A stretch of 64,000 bases of DNA from Neobacillus sp. FSL H8-0543 (GTDB lineage: Bacteria; Bacillota; Bacilli; Bacillales; Cytobacillaceae), in NCBI RefSeq assembly GCF_038592905.1, contig NZ_CP151943.1, positions 2,420,501-2,484,500 on the forward strand, written 5' to 3'. Shown in pieces: positions 42,649 to 52,592 of this stretch. The notes beneath the pieces are model-generated. The model saw only the letters and a program-made list of their open reading frames with translations. It searched no databases and was not told the origin of the DNA. Each line of letters begins with the position of its first letter. The stretch's first letter is position 1. The position numbers and the translations under genes were made by a program.

Positions 42649-44004
42649 CTATGCACCTGGAGCAGCATCATAGCGTGTTTCTAGATTTACAAATTTATTG
42701 TATTCTTTTACAAACGCTAATGAAACTGTCCCTGTTGGACCGTTACGCTGCTTTGCAATGATGATTTCTATAATATTCTTATTCTCTGATTCTTTGTCAT
42801 AGTAATCGTCACGGTACAAGAATGCTACAATATCGGCATCCTGCTCGATACTACCTGATTCACGGATATCGGACATCATCGGGCGTTTATCCTGACGTTG
42901 TTCCACACCACGAGAAAGCTGAGAAAGTGCAATAACGGGAATTTGAAGCTCACGCGCCAATTGCTTGAGGGAGCGGGAAATCTCAGATACTTCCTGCTGA
43001 CGGTTTTCACCCGAACGGCCACTTCCTAAAATGAGCTGCAAATAATCAATTAAGATCATGCCTAGGCCATGCTCTTGCTTTAAACGGCGGCATTTGGAAC
43101 GGATATCACTAATTCTAACCCCTGGAGTATCATCGATGAAAATACCTGAGTTAGACAGACTGCCCATTGCCATTGTCAGTTTGCCCCAATCATCATCCGT
43201 CAAAGAACCGGTACGAAGACGCTGCGCGTCAATATTTCCCTCAGAACACAGCATACGCATTACAAGCTGTTCTGCGCCCATCTCAAGACTAAAAATCGCA
43301 ACATTCTCATCCGTTTTCGTCGCAACATTGGCTGCAATATTCAAAGCAAAGGCCGTTTTACCCACGGAAGGACGTGCTCCAACAATAATTAAGTCATTAC
43401 GCTGGAATCCAGCTGTCATCCGGTCCAGTTCTGCGAATCCCGTAGCAATGCCAGTAACTTCACCAACACGGTTGTGCATCTCTTCAATATTGTCATACGT
43501 ACGAACGAGAACATCTTTAATATTGTGGAATGCACCTGCATTTTTTCGTTGAGCAACAGCTAATATGTTTTTCTCCGCTTCGCTTAATAATGCTTCCACT
43601 TCATCTTCACGGGCATAACCATCCGATGCAATCGCAGTTGCTGTACGAATTAAGCGCCTAAGCAATGATTTTTCTTCTACGATTCTAGCATAATATTCAA
43701 TATTTGCAGCTGTAGGGACAGAGCCTGCGAGGTCACTTATATAACTTACTCCACCTGTATCTTCTAAAAGCTTAGTAGCTGCAAGTTCTTCGGATACCGT
43801 TACTAAGTCCACGGCTTTCCCTTCATCATTTAACTTAAGCATCACATTAAAAATCTTTTGGTGTGCTGCACGATAAAAATCTTCAGGTATTAATATTTCA
43901 GAAGCTACAGTTAAGGAGGTAGGTTCTAAAAAAATCGCACCTAATATGGCCTGCTCCGCTTCAATATTTTGTGGCGGCAGACGATCTGCAAATAAATCGC
44001 TCAT
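42649..44004 (-). CDS. dnaC: Replicative DNA helicase DnaC (DnaB-type)
   Basis: A 451-residue hexameric helicase. The N-terminal DnaB domain begins SDLFADRLPPQNIEAEQAILGAIF; the RecA-like motor has Walker A GARPSVGKTAFALNIA (about 207-222), IDYLQLI Walker B and LSQLSRGVEQR. It unwinds DNA at the fork with DnaG and the DnaD/DnaB/DnaI loaders. AGGAGG precedes ATG. Transcribed after rplI. Confidence 0.97.
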   Translation of the reverse strand: MSDLFADRLPPQNIEAEQAILGAIFLEPTSLTVASEILIPEDFYRAAHQKIFNVMLKLNDEGKAVDLVTVSEELAATKLLEDTGGVSYISDLAGSVPTAANIEYYARIVEEKSLLRRLIRTATAIASDGYAREDEVEALLSEAEKNILAVAQRKNAGAFHNIKDVLVRTYDNIEEMHNRVGEVTGIATGFAELDRMTAGFQRNDLIIVGARPSVGKTAFALNIAANVATKTDENVAIFSLEMGAEQLVMRMLCSEGNIDAQRLRTGSLTDDDWGKLTMAMGSLSNSGIFIDDTPGVRISDIRSKCRRLKQEHGLGMILIDYLQLILGSGRSGENRQQEVSEISRSLKQLARELQIPVIALSQLSRGVEQRQDKRPMMSDIRESGSIEQDADIVAFLYRDDYYDKESENKNIIEIIIAKQRNGPTGTVSLAFVKEYNKFVNLETRYDAAPGA

Positions 44005-44154
44005 ATATCAAAAACCTCCTATTTTGAAGAGGATGACTTACCTATTTAATAGAATTTTTATATAAAATGAAGAAAAGTGACCAGTTAGAACCGATCACGT
44101 CATTTGTTAACTTTAATAGTGTAACATGTTTATCTGGAAATTGAACTGGCAAAA

Positions 44155-44604
44155 TTAGTTTGTTTCTTTAACTGAAACCGTCAAGGTTGCCAAAACTTCA
44201 TGGTGAAGTTTGACTGGAACCTTTGTCGAACCTAGTGTACGGATGGCATCGGTTAATTCCATTTTTCGTTTATCAATCTTAATTCCATGCTTCTTTAACA
44301 GTTCTTCAGCAATTTGCTTTGTAGTGATTGAACCGAATAATCGGCCGCCTTCACCTGCTTTTGCTGTTAATTCCACTGTGATTTTTTCCAATGTATCTTT
44401 TAGCTCTTTGGCTTCAGCAAGCTCTTCTGCTGCTAATTTTGCCTCTTTTTTCTTTTGAGCATCTAATGTACTAATACTCGCACTATTTGCTTCCATCGCT
44501 AAACCCTGTTTAATTAAAAAGTTATGTGCATAGCCATCAGCTACATTTTTAACTTCGCCTTTTTTCCCTTTTCCTTTAACGTCTTTTAGAAAAATTACTT
44601 TCAT
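44155..44604 (-). CDS. rplI: 50S ribosomal protein L9
   Basis: A 149-residue protein: [36 protein letters not shown] is the N-terminal rRNA-binding domain, followed by the long connecting helix and the C-terminal domain. The start ATG overlaps the gdpP stop (ATGA). Full length. Confidence 0.97.
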   Translation of the reverse strand: MKVIFLKDVKGKGKKGEVKNVADGYAHNFLIKQGLAMEANSASISTLDAQKKKEAKLAAEELAEAKELKDTLEKITVELTAKAGEGGRLFGSITTKQIAEELLKKHGIKIDKRKMELTDAIRTLGSTKVPVKLHHEVLATLTVSVKETN

Positions 44605-46574
44605 TCTTTTTTCCCACCTTCAAAATAATCTTCAATTGCTTGCTTTAATTGTTTTTCAGCTTCTAGAATGGTTATACCAGCAAATTGCGTTGCTGCATTT
44701 GTCAGATGTCCTCCGCCTGAGAGGCTTTCCATAATGACTTGGACATTGATACTGCCTAATGACCTTGCACTAATTGAAATAATCTCATCACTCCGTCTCG
44801 CAATGACAAATGAAGCAACTACATTATCCATCGTCAGTAATGTATCTGCAGCTTGAGCAATAAGGACTTGGTCATTAAACTCCTCTTCATCACCTTTTGC
44901 TATAGCAATACCCTCATGGAAAACGGCTGCTGATTCGATTAGCTTTGACCTTTTTATATACGTATCAATGTTTTCCTTCAGAAGCTTTTGAACAAGAATG
45001 GTGTCTGCCCCTTGACCTCTTAGATAGGAGGCTGCGTCAAATGTTCGGGCGCCTGTTCTTAAAGTAAAGCTTTTTGTATCAACGACAATACCAGCTAGCA
45101 AGGCTGTTGCTTCTATCATTTCAATTTTACCGCGTTTTGGCTGATATTCAAGAAATTCGGTCACCAGCTCTGAAGTAGAGGAGGCGTATGGCTCCATATA
45201 CACAAGGACAGGGTTATCAATGAACTCTTCGCCGCGGCGGTGATGATCAATAACGACAACATGGTCAATTTTATTTAACAATCGTGCTTCAATGACGAGC
45301 GCTGGTTTGTGCGTATCGACAATTACTAGCAGTGTTTTTTCTGTTGAAATCTCAAGCGCCTCTTCTGGACCAATAAAATGCGAATATAAGTGTTCTTGAG
45401 GGCGAATTTCTTCCATTAACCTTTGTACACCGCCGCCTAATTCTTGTGCGTTTACAACCATGTAGGCTTCCTTTTGATTCATTTGTGCTACTCGGTAGAT
45501 TCCTATCGAAGAACCGATAGAATCCATATCAGGATTTTTATGTCCCATAATTATTACCTTATCACTTGCTATAATCAATTCCTTTAATGCATGGGATATG
45601 ACTCGCGCCCTTACGCGTGTCCGTTTCTCAATCGGGTTCGTTTTACCGCCAAAAAACTTCACCTTTCCATTTGGCTGTTTAATGGCTACCTGATCTCCGC
45701 CTCTGCCTAAGGCAAGGTCAAGGCTCGATTGGGCTAACACACCTAACTCGGGCAAGGATGGTGTACCGGCACCGACGCCAATACTTAAGGTAAACGATAA
45801 ATTTTGCTTCGAAGTCATTTCCCTTACTTCGTCAAGGACAGTGAATTTTCCCTTTTCAAGCATTTGGAGAATTCCTTCACTAAAAACGGCAATAAATCGT
45901 TCAGAAGAAATTCGTTTTAAAAATACTCCATTCTCCTGAGCCCATCTATTTAATGTAGAGGTTACAATATTATTAATACTTCCACGCATTTGATCATCCA
46001 TGCCTTGCGTCAATTCATCGTAGTTATCTAAAAAGATTATGGCAATAACCGTTCGCTCATCATGATACAATTTTTCTATTTCTTTTTGCTCTGTTACATC
46101 GAAAAAATAAAGCAGTCGTTCTTCACGCTTAAGTATTACCTGAAACTTACGGTCATGCAGAGTAATAATCTCTGTGTCCACTTCCTGTTTAATTAATGGA
46201 ACTAAGGAATCAGCTATTTCATAGAGGGACTTTCCAACCAGAGTATCTTCGTCAAAATAGGAAGACAAAAAGGGATTGGCCCATTCAATAAAATACTCAT
46301 CATTAATCAGCATAATCCCAATCGGCATTTCCATGAGTGCCTCTTCACCGACTCTTTTTACCCGGTAAGAAAGGGTTGAGATATATTCTTCCATCTCTTT
46401 TCTTTGCCGATTATCAATGATAATCATATAGTACAGTGGAAGGATGATTAGAAATAGCCCTGCCAAACTAGCGATCCAATTATAAAACGACAGGACAATG
46501 AGCAACACTGCTGCAATACCTATTAGCCCGTAAAACGGGTAACGAATTGAGCGTTTTTCGATAAATGCGGGCAA
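44601..46574 (-). CDS. gdpP: Cyclic-di-AMP phosphodiesterase GdpP (YybT)
   Basis: A 657-residue membrane enzyme: two TM helices near the N terminus (about 14-52), a PAS domain, a degenerate GGDEF domain, then DHH ([31 protein letters not shown]) and DHHA1 ([12 protein letters not shown]) domains. It degrades c-di-AMP to pApA, governing potassium and osmotic homeostasis and beta-lactam tolerance. The start is TTG 46574, with AGGAG upstream. It lies between yybS and rplI. Confidence 0.96.
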   Translation of the reverse strand: MPAFIEKRSIRYPFYGLIGIAAVLLIVLSFYNWIASLAGLFLIILPLYYMIIIDNRQRKEMEEYISTLSYRVKRVGEEALMEMPIGIMLINDEYFIEWANPFLSSYFDEDTLVGKSLYEIADSLVPLIKQEVDTEIITLHDRKFQVILKREERLLYFFDVTEQKEIEKLYHDERTVIAIIFLDNYDELTQGMDDQMRGSINNIVTSTLNRWAQENGVFLKRISSERFIAVFSEGILQMLEKGKFTVLDEVREMTSKQNLSFTLSIGVGAGTPSLPELGVLAQSSLDLALGRGGDQVAIKQPNGKVKFFGGKTNPIEKRTRVRARVISHALKELIIASDKVIIMGHKNPDMDSIGSSIGIYRVAQMNQKEAYMVVNAQELGGGVQRLMEEIRPQEHLYSHFIGPEEALEISTEKTLLVIVDTHKPALVIEARLLNKIDHVVVIDHHRRGEEFIDNPVLVYMEPYASSTSELVTEFLEYQPKRGKIEMIEATALLAGIVVDTKSFTLRTGARTFDAASYLRGQGADTILVQKLLKENIDTYIKRSKLIESAAVFHEGIAIAKGDEEEFNDQVLIAQAADTLLTMDNVVASFVIARRSDEIISISARSLGSINVQVIMESLSGGGHLTNAATQFAGITILEAEKQLKQAIEDYFEGGKKE

Positions 46575-46600
46575 AGTTTTCAGCTCCTAAACAGTTGTCA

Positions 46601-47545
46601 TCACTTTTTTCTATCGTAGCCCTTTCGTAAATCAAAGCCTAAGTCAATTATACCTAATATCCCTATAATATAAAGGAAAATTGGAATAATGAAGGATACA
46701 ATCACTATGGTTATCGCGATAGCTTTGGATATTCCTTTTTTATCAAAGTAGTAAAACAGAAACGTTAATCCTTGAAGAACCATTAGAAATTGCAGAATAT
46801 ACGTTAGGTTTACAATGGCTGCGAACAAATATGTACCCTCTTCAGGATTAGCGAACATACTAACTAACAAGATACCGAGGAAATACCAAAGTAAACTTTT
46901 GGGTAATCTTATATCCTTAAATGACTTCCACTTTTCTGCCTGAATGCCAAATCTTTTTAACATTGGGAAGGAGACGAGCTGTATGATAAATACGATGAAG
47001 AAAGAGGCAATCACAAATAGGGTCGGGATTAACGTTTTTACTAGTTTTAATCCCTCTTTAAATTGATTCATCGCCCGCTCAGTTTCTTCTGCACTTCCGA
47101 AATTCTTTAGCAGTTCAGCAGACGTATTCATCGATTCCTGCATCATGTCAATCATTTCACCAATCATGTCAATTTTAAAAAGGACAATGCTAGCCGTATA
47201 AATAATGATTAAATTAAGCAAGAAAACAAAAGTTCCTGACAGCAAAATTGTAAACCTGCTCTTATTTAACCGAATAAAATATCCCATTACAGCACCAGTA
47301 GTTCCATAGGCTAGCGCTAATGGAACCGACATAATCGACCCAACAATGAGCGAAAGAAAAAGTGAAGCAATCACAAAAACTAGAGTAATTTTCCCATCAT
47401 TTTTAGCAGCAAATAATATAAATGGGACTCCTATAAAGAAGGTAATAATCATTCCTAATAATGGTACATAGAGTGTTATTAACAACAGTACCGCAAAGAC
47501 TGCTAATAAAACGGCACCTTCTGTTAACCTTTTGACATTTATCAT
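46601..47545 (-). CDS. yybS: YybS (DUF2232) membrane protein
   Basis: A 314-residue integral membrane protein with about eight predicted TM helices and the DUF2232 architecture. In conserved gene order it lies between rpsR and gdpP. The function is unknown; it may be a transporter-like protein. The start ATG has a G-rich ribosome binding site. Confidence 0.88.
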   Translation of the reverse strand: MINVKRLTEGAVLLAVFAVLLLITLYVPLLGMIITFFIGVPFILFAAKNDGKITLVFVIASLFLSLIVGSIMSVPLALAYGTTGAVMGYFIRLNKSRFTILLSGTFVFLLNLIIIYTASIVLFKIDMIGEMIDMMQESMNTSAELLKNFGSAEETERAMNQFKEGLKLVKTLIPTLFVIASFFIVFIIQLVSFPMLKRFGIQAEKWKSFKDIRLPKSLLWYFLGILLVSMFANPEEGTYLFAAIVNLTYILQFLMVLQGLTFLFYYFDKKGISKAIAITIVIVSFIIPIFLYIIGILGIIDLGFDLRKGYDRKK

Positions 47546-47633
47546 TTTCCCACCCCAACTTTTTCACAAAAGCCTTTCTCTTAATTTTAGCTAGATGTTT
47601 GTAGCTATTCAAGAATTTAGCAAGATAAAATAA

Positions 47634-47665
47634 AAAGGCAGCAAGGGCGATACCCTCACTGCCTT
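47634..47665 (-). terminator. Terminator of the rpsF-ssb-rpsR operon
   Basis: AAGGCAG...AGGG against CCCT...CTGCCTT (47635-47647 with 47653-47665), mismatched inside, followed by A/T-rich minus-strand tail. Confidence 0.7.
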
Positions 47666-47673
47666 AAATAATA

Positions 47674-47913
47674 TTATTCACCAGACACGAATGGTAGTAA
47701 TGCCATTTGACGTGCACGTTTGATAGCAACTGTTAATTTACGCTGATATTTAGCGCTTGTACCAGTTACACGACGTGGTAAAATCTTTCCACGTTCAGAG
47801 ATGAATTTTTTAAGTAAATCTACATCTTTATAGTCGATGCGAGAAATGCCGTTAGCTGTGAAATAACACACTTTCCGGCGTTTTGCGCGACCGCCTTTAC
47901 GTTGTCCTGCCAT
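47674..47913 (-). CDS. rpsR: 30S ribosomal protein S18
   Basis: A 79-residue protein: [38 protein letters not shown] and [26 protein letters not shown]. It binds S6 in the platform of the 30S subunit. Contains one Cys (the CYFTANG site), so it is not the classic C+ zinc form with a full set of Cys. Last gene of rpsF-ssb-rpsR. Confidence 0.97.
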   Translation of the reverse strand: MAGQRKGGRAKRRKVCYFTANGISRIDYKDVDLLKKFISERGKILPRRVTGTSAKYQRKLTVAIKRARQMALLPFVSGE

Positions 47914-47959
47914 GAAATTCCCTCCTTTAGTTTTATTTTATCCGTTCATTAACGTCTTT

Positions 47960-48484
47960 TTAGAATGGAAGGTCGTCATCAGAGATGTCAATTTGACCAT
48001 TCCCTGCAAACGGGTCCTCGTCCATTCGCTGAAATTTATTATTGTTTTGATTCTGGTTTTGAGCAGGGCGTTGATTCTGATTGTTGCTGTTACCATAAGG
48101 AGATCCTTGCGGTTCCCTAGGTGGAGCACCGAATTGATCATTGTTGTTTCTACCGCCGCCAGAAGAGCCCTTAGGTTCAAGAAATTGAACATTATCCGCT
48201 ACAATCTCTGTAAAATACTGACGCTTTCCATCTTGTTCGTAAGTACGAACTTGAATTCGACCATCAACCCCTGCTAAACTGCCCTTTTTAAGGTAGTTAG
48301 CAACATTTTCAGCTGCTTTTCGCCAAACAACTATATTAAGGAAGTCTGCTTCTCTTTCACCTTGCGGATTTGAAAATTGACGATTTACCGCAAGAGTAAA
48401 AGTAGCAACTGCAATGCCGTTTGGTGTGTATTTCAGTTCAGGATCTTTCGTTAAACGGCCAACAAGGACAACACGATTTATCAT
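47960..48484 (-). CDS. ssb: Single-stranded DNA-binding protein SSB
   Basis: A 174-residue protein. The OB fold begins [33 protein letters not shown]; a Gly/Asn/Gln-rich linker follows, and the acidic tip [10 protein letters not shown] is the hub for PriA, RecG, RecO and other partners. ATG 48484 has AAGGAG upstream; an in-frame TTG further upstream is less likely. The gene lies between rpsF and rpsR. Confidence 0.97.
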   Translation of the reverse strand: MINRVVLVGRLTKDPELKYTPNGIAVATFTLAVNRQFSNPQGEREADFLNIVVWRKAAENVANYLKKGSLAGVDGRIQVRTYEQDGKRQYFTEIVADNVQFLEPKGSSGGGRNNNDQFGAPPREPQGSPYGNSNNQNQRPAQNQNQNNNKFQRMDEDPFAGNGQIDISDDDLPF

Positions 48485-48510
48485 CAGAATCAACTCCTTC
48501 TTCCAGTAAA

Positions 48511-48526
48511 TGTTTCATGTGAAACA
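48511..48526. promoter_or_regulatory. Degenerate parS-like site upstream of ssb
   Basis: TGTTTCATGTGAAACA differs from parS by one base in the central CACGTG. It lies between ssb and rpsF. Binding would be weaker than at 34925 and 55454, but the position near the origin and full outer symmetry make it a credible third site. Confidence 0.45.
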
Positions 48527-48556
48527 TTTTGTCCCAGAAAAAAATTTATAGTTATA

Positions 48557-48844
48557 TTAAGCTTCTTCTCTAATTACAAGATGGCGAATGATATCTTCGC
48601 TGATTTTTGCAAGACGAGAAAATTCTTGTACTGCATCAGCTGAAGCTTGTGTTTTAGCGATTTGGTAGTATCCGTCGCGGAAATCGTTGATTTCGTATGC
48701 AAGACGGCGCTTACCCCAATCCTTTGTTTCAGCAGTTTCCGCACCATTGTCAAGAAGAATTGTGTTAAAACGCTCTACTAGAGCTTTTCTAGCTTCATCT
48801 TCAATATTTGGGCGGATGATGTACATGATTTCGTACTTATTCAT
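48557..48844 (-). CDS. rpsF: 30S ribosomal protein S6
   Basis: A 95-residue protein beginning [29 protein letters not shown] 48844 has AAAGGAGGTGA upstream; a 19-codon in-frame extension is rejected. Partner of S18 in the platform. First gene of rpsF-ssb-rpsR. Confidence 0.97.
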   Translation of the reverse strand: MNKYEIMYIIRPNIEDEARKALVERFNTILLDNGAETAETKDWGKRRLAYEINDFRDGYYQIAKTQASADAVQEFSRLAKISEDIIRHLVIREEA

Positions 48845-48996
48845 CACAGTCACCTCCTTTTGGTCTAAACGGCCCGATTTGGGCAAGAAGCAATTATTCA
48901 TTACTCACAAGGTAAAATTATAGCACAGCTTTTATGGAAAAGCAATGACATTCACCTATTGCTACTTTTGTCAAAGATAGACTCCCCACAAATATT

Positions 48997-49021
48997 AAAA
49001 ACCTTGCAAATAAATGCAAGG
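48997..49021 (-). terminator. Terminator of ychF
   Basis: CCTTGCA (49002-49008) pairs with TGCAAGG (49015-49021) with five T following on the minus strand. Confidence 0.75.
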
Positions 49022-49028
49022 CCTTGCT

Positions 49029-49049
49029 CTGTTGATTTGCTCTCCAGCA
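49029..49049. repeat. Dispersed palindromic repeat, copy 3 (partial)
   Basis: CTGTTGATTTGCTCTCCAGC, the left half of the element seen at 55155. Right half not recognisable. Downstream of ychF. Confidence 0.5.
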
Positions 49050-49071
49050 ACTCTTCTAAAATCTAATATAA

Positions 49072-50172
49072 CTATACATTAAAGCGGAAGTGGATGACGT
49101 CTCCGTCTTTTACGATGTATTCTTTACCTTCTAGGCGGACTTTCCCTGCTTCTTTCGCAGCATTATAGCTTCCAGCTGCCAATAAATCATCATAGGAAAC
49201 TGTTTCGGCACGAATAAATCCTCGTTCGAAATCAGTGTGAATGATTCCTGCACATTGTGGTGCCTTCATTCCAGTAATAAATGTCCAAGCACGAACCTCT
49301 TGAACACCAGCTGTGAAGTAAGTAGCTAACCCGATTAAGCTATAGGCTGCACGAATCAATTGGTCGAGACCTGATTCTTCAATCCCAAGCTCTTCAAGAA
49401 ACATTTGCTTCTCTTCGCCTTCAAGTTCGGCGATTTCTTCTTCTACTTTTGCACAGATAACGATTACTTCTGCATTTTCTGTTGCAGCAAATTCACGGAC
49501 CTTTTGTACGTATTCATTATCTGACGGATTAGCAATTTCTTCTTCACTTACATTCGCTACATAAAGAACTGGCTTTAATGTCAGCAAGTGAAGCATTTTT
49601 GCTACTTTCTTTTGTTCTTCAGTAAATTCAACTGCCCGAGCAGGTTTCTCTTGTTCAAAAGCATCACGGAGCATTGATAACACTTCAAATTCTGCTACTG
49701 CATCCTTATCCTTTTGTTTGGATAATTTCTCGACTCGGCCAATACGTTTTTCGACTGACTCCATGTCAGCTAGGATTAACTCAAGATTAATAACCTCAAT
49801 ATCAGATATTGGGTCGACTTTTCCTGATACATGGGTGATATTCTCATCTGCAAAGCAGCGAACAACATGGCAAATGGCATCAACTTGACGGATGTGTGAA
49901 AGGAACTTGTTTCCTAAACCTTCACCTTTACTTGCACCTTTTACAATCCCTGCAATATCTGTAAATTCAAAAGCAGTTGGGACGGTCTTTTTTGGTTGAA
50001 CAAGCTCTGTCAATTTTGTTAAACGGTGGTCTGGTACTTCTACAATCCCTACGTTTGGATCAATCGTACAGAACGGGTAGTTTGCAGATTCCGCACCAGC
50101 CTGTGTAATTGCATTAAATAAAGTAGACTTACCTACGTTCGGCAGCCCTACGATTCCAGCTGTTAAAGCCAT
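49072..50172 (-). CDS. ychF: Ribosome-binding GTPase/ATPase YchF
   Basis: A 366-residue OBG-family ATPase. P-loop GLPNVGKSTLFNAIT (8-22), switch region FTDIAGIVKGASKGEGLGNKFLSHIR, NVSEEE in place of the usual NKxD (ATP preference), and a C-terminal TGS-like domain ending KDGDVIHFRFNV. The start is ATG 50172 with GAGGAG upstream; the longer frame starting 8 codons before is rejected. It acts with ribosomes and in stress. Confidence 0.96.
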   Translation of the reverse strand: MALTAGIVGLPNVGKSTLFNAITQAGAESANYPFCTIDPNVGIVEVPDHRLTKLTELVQPKKTVPTAFEFTDIAGIVKGASKGEGLGNKFLSHIRQVDAICHVVRCFADENITHVSGKVDPISDIEVINLELILADMESVEKRIGRVEKLSKQKDKDAVAEFEVLSMLRDAFEQEKPARAVEFTEEQKKVAKMLHLLTLKPVLYVANVSEEEIANPSDNEYVQKVREFAATENAEVIVICAKVEEEIAELEGEEKQMFLEELGIEESGLDQLIRAAYSLIGLATYFTAGVQEVRAWTFITGMKAPQCAGIIHTDFERGFIRAETVSYDDLLAAGSYNAAKEAGKVRLEGKEYIVKDGDVIHFRFNV

Positions 50173-50277
50173 TTCCTTCACTCCTCGATAAATCAATCTA
50201 TTGTAATGATAAATAAGTCCAATAGTAATAAAAGCCTCTCACAATTATAGGCATTCACGGCTAAAAAGACAAGAAGT

Positions 50278-50306
50278 ACAAAAACTGGTGCACCTAGGCA
50301 CCAGTT
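50278..50306 (-). terminator. Terminator of the molybdopterin oxidoreductase gene
   Basis: AACTGGTGC (50283-50291) pairs exactly with GCACCAGTT (50298-50306); A-rich flank gives U tract on the minus strand. Overlaps the stop codon of the gene at 50305. Confidence 0.8.
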
Positions 50307-52308
50307 ATTTTACTTTTTCAATATTTACCAAGCAATCATACAACGTACTACCCAGGCCGTTATCGGATGCTCTGCTTGAAGTTAAATTATTGACGGAACC
50401 GCCAAACTTCTTCCAAATTCCTTCATCAATATTAATTGTATTGGGATGTACCTTTGACAGAATAGTTAAATACCCTCGTACTTCGCCGCGGTCATTCCAT
50501 ACCCTTACCTCATCACCCTCATTCAACTGCAGCGATTTTGCAATATTCTCAGCCACTTCTACCTGAAGCTGCGGGTCTTTTTTAAATAAATGATAGTTTT
50601 GGGAATGATTCGACCTCATCGGATGAATTGTTAATAAACTATATGGAAACTTCTCTGCAAGCTCAGGATTTCTCCATTTTGATTCCTGTGGTACCGCAAG
50701 TTCCAAACGTCCTTGCTCACTAGTAAATTCAAATTTCCCTGATGATGTTTTAAACTGACGGTCCTGCCATGGTATCAGCTTAACTGGGAGCTCCAAGGTT
50801 TGTCGTTCCTTAAGAGTCTCTAGCTTTAGCCCTTTCTCAGCTAGTGAATTTAGCGTCATGGTAAGCCATTCTTCTCTGGAAAAATTAAACTCCTCGCCAA
50901 AGCCAAGCCGTTCTGCTAATTGTGTCCAAATCCATAAATCAGGCTTAGCCTCCCCAGGCGCTGAGACAAGTTTAGGTCCATAATTTACGTAATGATGATA
51001 CATCGAAGAATAGTAAATATCTTCTTCTTCAAATACGTTCGTCGCGGGTAACACATAATCAGCTAATCGCGCCGTATCCGTCATAAATTGTTCAATGACA
51101 ACAAGCGTTTCAACTGAAGAAAAAGCCTTCTGAACGACCATTGAGTCTGGTACTTGGGTTAAAGGATTTCCGCAGGTCACGATAATCATTTTAATTTCTG
51201 GATCGATTGCCGCAAGAACTTCTTCTGCTTGCTTCATAATCGAAAATTGGCGGTGGTTTTTCCGACGATCTGTGAGTGTCAAATTGCCAATATCAAAGCT
51301 TTGTCCAACCTGGAGGTTAGCATAATTAGCCCCGCCTCCGCCGATACCAATATTGCCGCTGACGGCGACTAGCGCATCTATCAAACGAATCGTGTTTCCT
51401 CCATTTTGATATCTTTGCAAGCCTAGACCCATGAAGGTGGCTGTCGGCTTATCCGTAAACACCTTTGCCAGCATGGTGATTCTTTCAATTGGGACCTCTG
51501 TCATTTCACTTACTTTCTCTATTGTGACTCCCTCAAGGAGCTCTAATAAATCAGCAAACCCATAAGAGTAATTATTAATAAAATCACGATCTTCAAGCCC
51601 TAATCGAAGGATTTCCTTCATGACTCCAGCAGCTAATAATCCATCTAAACCAGGTTTTACGGTAATATGCTCATTTGCAATTTTAGCCGTTGCATTAAAT
51701 AGGGGGTCAATGACAATTAGTTTGGCACCCTTTTTCTTTGCTTCAAGCAGATTTTCATAAAAATGCATATTTGTCCGTGCGACATTTCGTCCCCAAATAA
51801 TAATATTCTTACTGTTTAATACATCCTTGGGTTCATGACTGTAGGCATCACCGAAATCCCATTTCTGTGCTTCTATTCCCGCCCCCCAGCAAAGGGATCC
51901 ATAAAGTTCTGTTACACCGCCATAACAGTTAAAGAAACGTTGGTCGAGATTTTTTAAAATACCGTTATTCGCATAATCATGACTATGCAGGACAGATGTT
52001 GTTCCAACCTGTTCTTTTATTTCCTTCATCCTTACTGCTATTTCATCAAGCACTTGGTTCCAGGAAATTTGCTGAAATTCCCCATTCACCTTTTTTAAAG
52101 GGTAAAGCAACCGCTCCGAAGAGTTTGTCCTTGTTTCGAGCATCCGGCCTCTTCCACAAATTTTCCCTTTCGTAATCGGGTGTGAAGGATCTCCGTCTAC
52201 TTTTATTACCCTGTCATGTTCAACCGTCACGTGAAATCCACAGCTATCCCAACAATTTAATGGACAGGCTGATTTCAGAATGCTAGCCAAATACCCCACC
52301 CCCAACAA
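50305..52308 (-). CDS. yyaE: Molybdopterin oxidoreductase (YyaE-like)
   Basis: A 667-residue bis-MGD enzyme of the DMSO reductase family. The 4Fe-4S motif is SACPLNCWDSCGFHV (C-x3-C-x3-C) with a further Cys in KGKICGRG; ANNGILKNLDQRFFNCYGGVTELYGSLCWGAG and the C-terminal MopB_CT domain (PYSLLTIHPMRSNHSQNYHL) fit. No Tat signal, so cytoplasmic. Formate-dehydrogenase-like or thiosulfate-reductase-like substrates are possible. The start is uncertain: TTG 52308 or a TTG six codons later beside a G-rich tract. Confidence 0.88.
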   Translation of the reverse strand: MLGVGYLASILKSACPLNCWDSCGFHVTVEHDRVIKVDGDPSHPITKGKICGRGRMLETRTNSSERLLYPLKKVNGEFQQISWNQVLDEIAVRMKEIKEQVGTTSVLHSHDYANNGILKNLDQRFFNCYGGVTELYGSLCWGAGIEAQKWDFGDAYSHEPKDVLNSKNIIIWGRNVARTNMHFYENLLEAKKKGAKLIVIDPLFNATAKIANEHITVKPGLDGLLAAGVMKEILRLGLEDRDFINNYSYGFADLLELLEGVTIEKVSEMTEVPIERITMLAKVFTDKPTATFMGLGLQRYQNGGNTIRLIDALVAVSGNIGIGGGGANYANLQVGQSFDIGNLTLTDRRKNHRQFSIMKQAEEVLAAIDPEIKMIIVTCGNPLTQVPDSMVVQKAFSSVETLVVIEQFMTDTARLADYVLPATNVFEEEDIYYSSMYHHYVNYGPKLVSAPGEAKPDLWIWTQLAERLGFGEEFNFSREEWLTMTLNSLAEKGLKLETLKERQTLELPVKLIPWQDRQFKTSSGKFEFTSEQGRLELAVPQESKWRNPELAEKFPYSLLTIHPMRSNHSQNYHLFKKDPQLQVEVAENIAKSLQLNEGDEVRVWNDRGEVRGYLTILSKVHPNTINIDEGIWKKFGGSVNNLTSSRASDNGLGSTLYDCLVNIEKVK

Positions 52309-52372
52309 TTCTATTTATCTACTTTTTCTCATTAGATTAATATAATTTATCGAAAAAGAAAAGCATGACACG

Positions 52373-52570
52373 TTACTCTTCATGCTTCACTAGAATCTTT
52401 TTCATTTTTCGCGAAAACTCTCGTCTTGGGATAAGAACGCTATGTTCACAGCCCTCACATTTAATGCGAATATCCATCCCCATTCGAATAATCTTCCAGC
52501 GATTGGTTCCACATGGATGCTGTTTTTTCATCTCGACAACATCGTTTAGTGCATATTCCTTTTCTTCCAT
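52373..52570 (-). CDS. DUF951 protein (YyzM-like)
   Basis: A 65-residue protein: MEEKEYALNDVVEMKKQHPCGTNRWKIIRMGMDIRIKCEGCEHSVLIPRREF. This is the DUF951 pattern, with Cys20 in HPCG and a CEGC pair near the middle, suggesting a zinc site. ATG 52570 has GGGGGAG upstream; the longer in-frame extension overlaps mscS and is rejected. Function unknown; the gene order next to mscS is conserved in Bacillaceae. Confidence 0.85.
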   Translation of the reverse strand: MEEKEYALNDVVEMKKQHPCGTNRWKIIRMGMDIRIKCEGCEHSVLIPRREFSRKMKKILVKHEE

Positions 52571-52592
52571 GTTATACTCCCCCTTAAATCCT

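Noticed and set aside
52227..52243. parS-like CGTCACGTGAAATC in the molybdopterin gene
   Set aside because: Only the centre and a few flanking bases match; the left arm lacks TGTT, so it is not a credible site.
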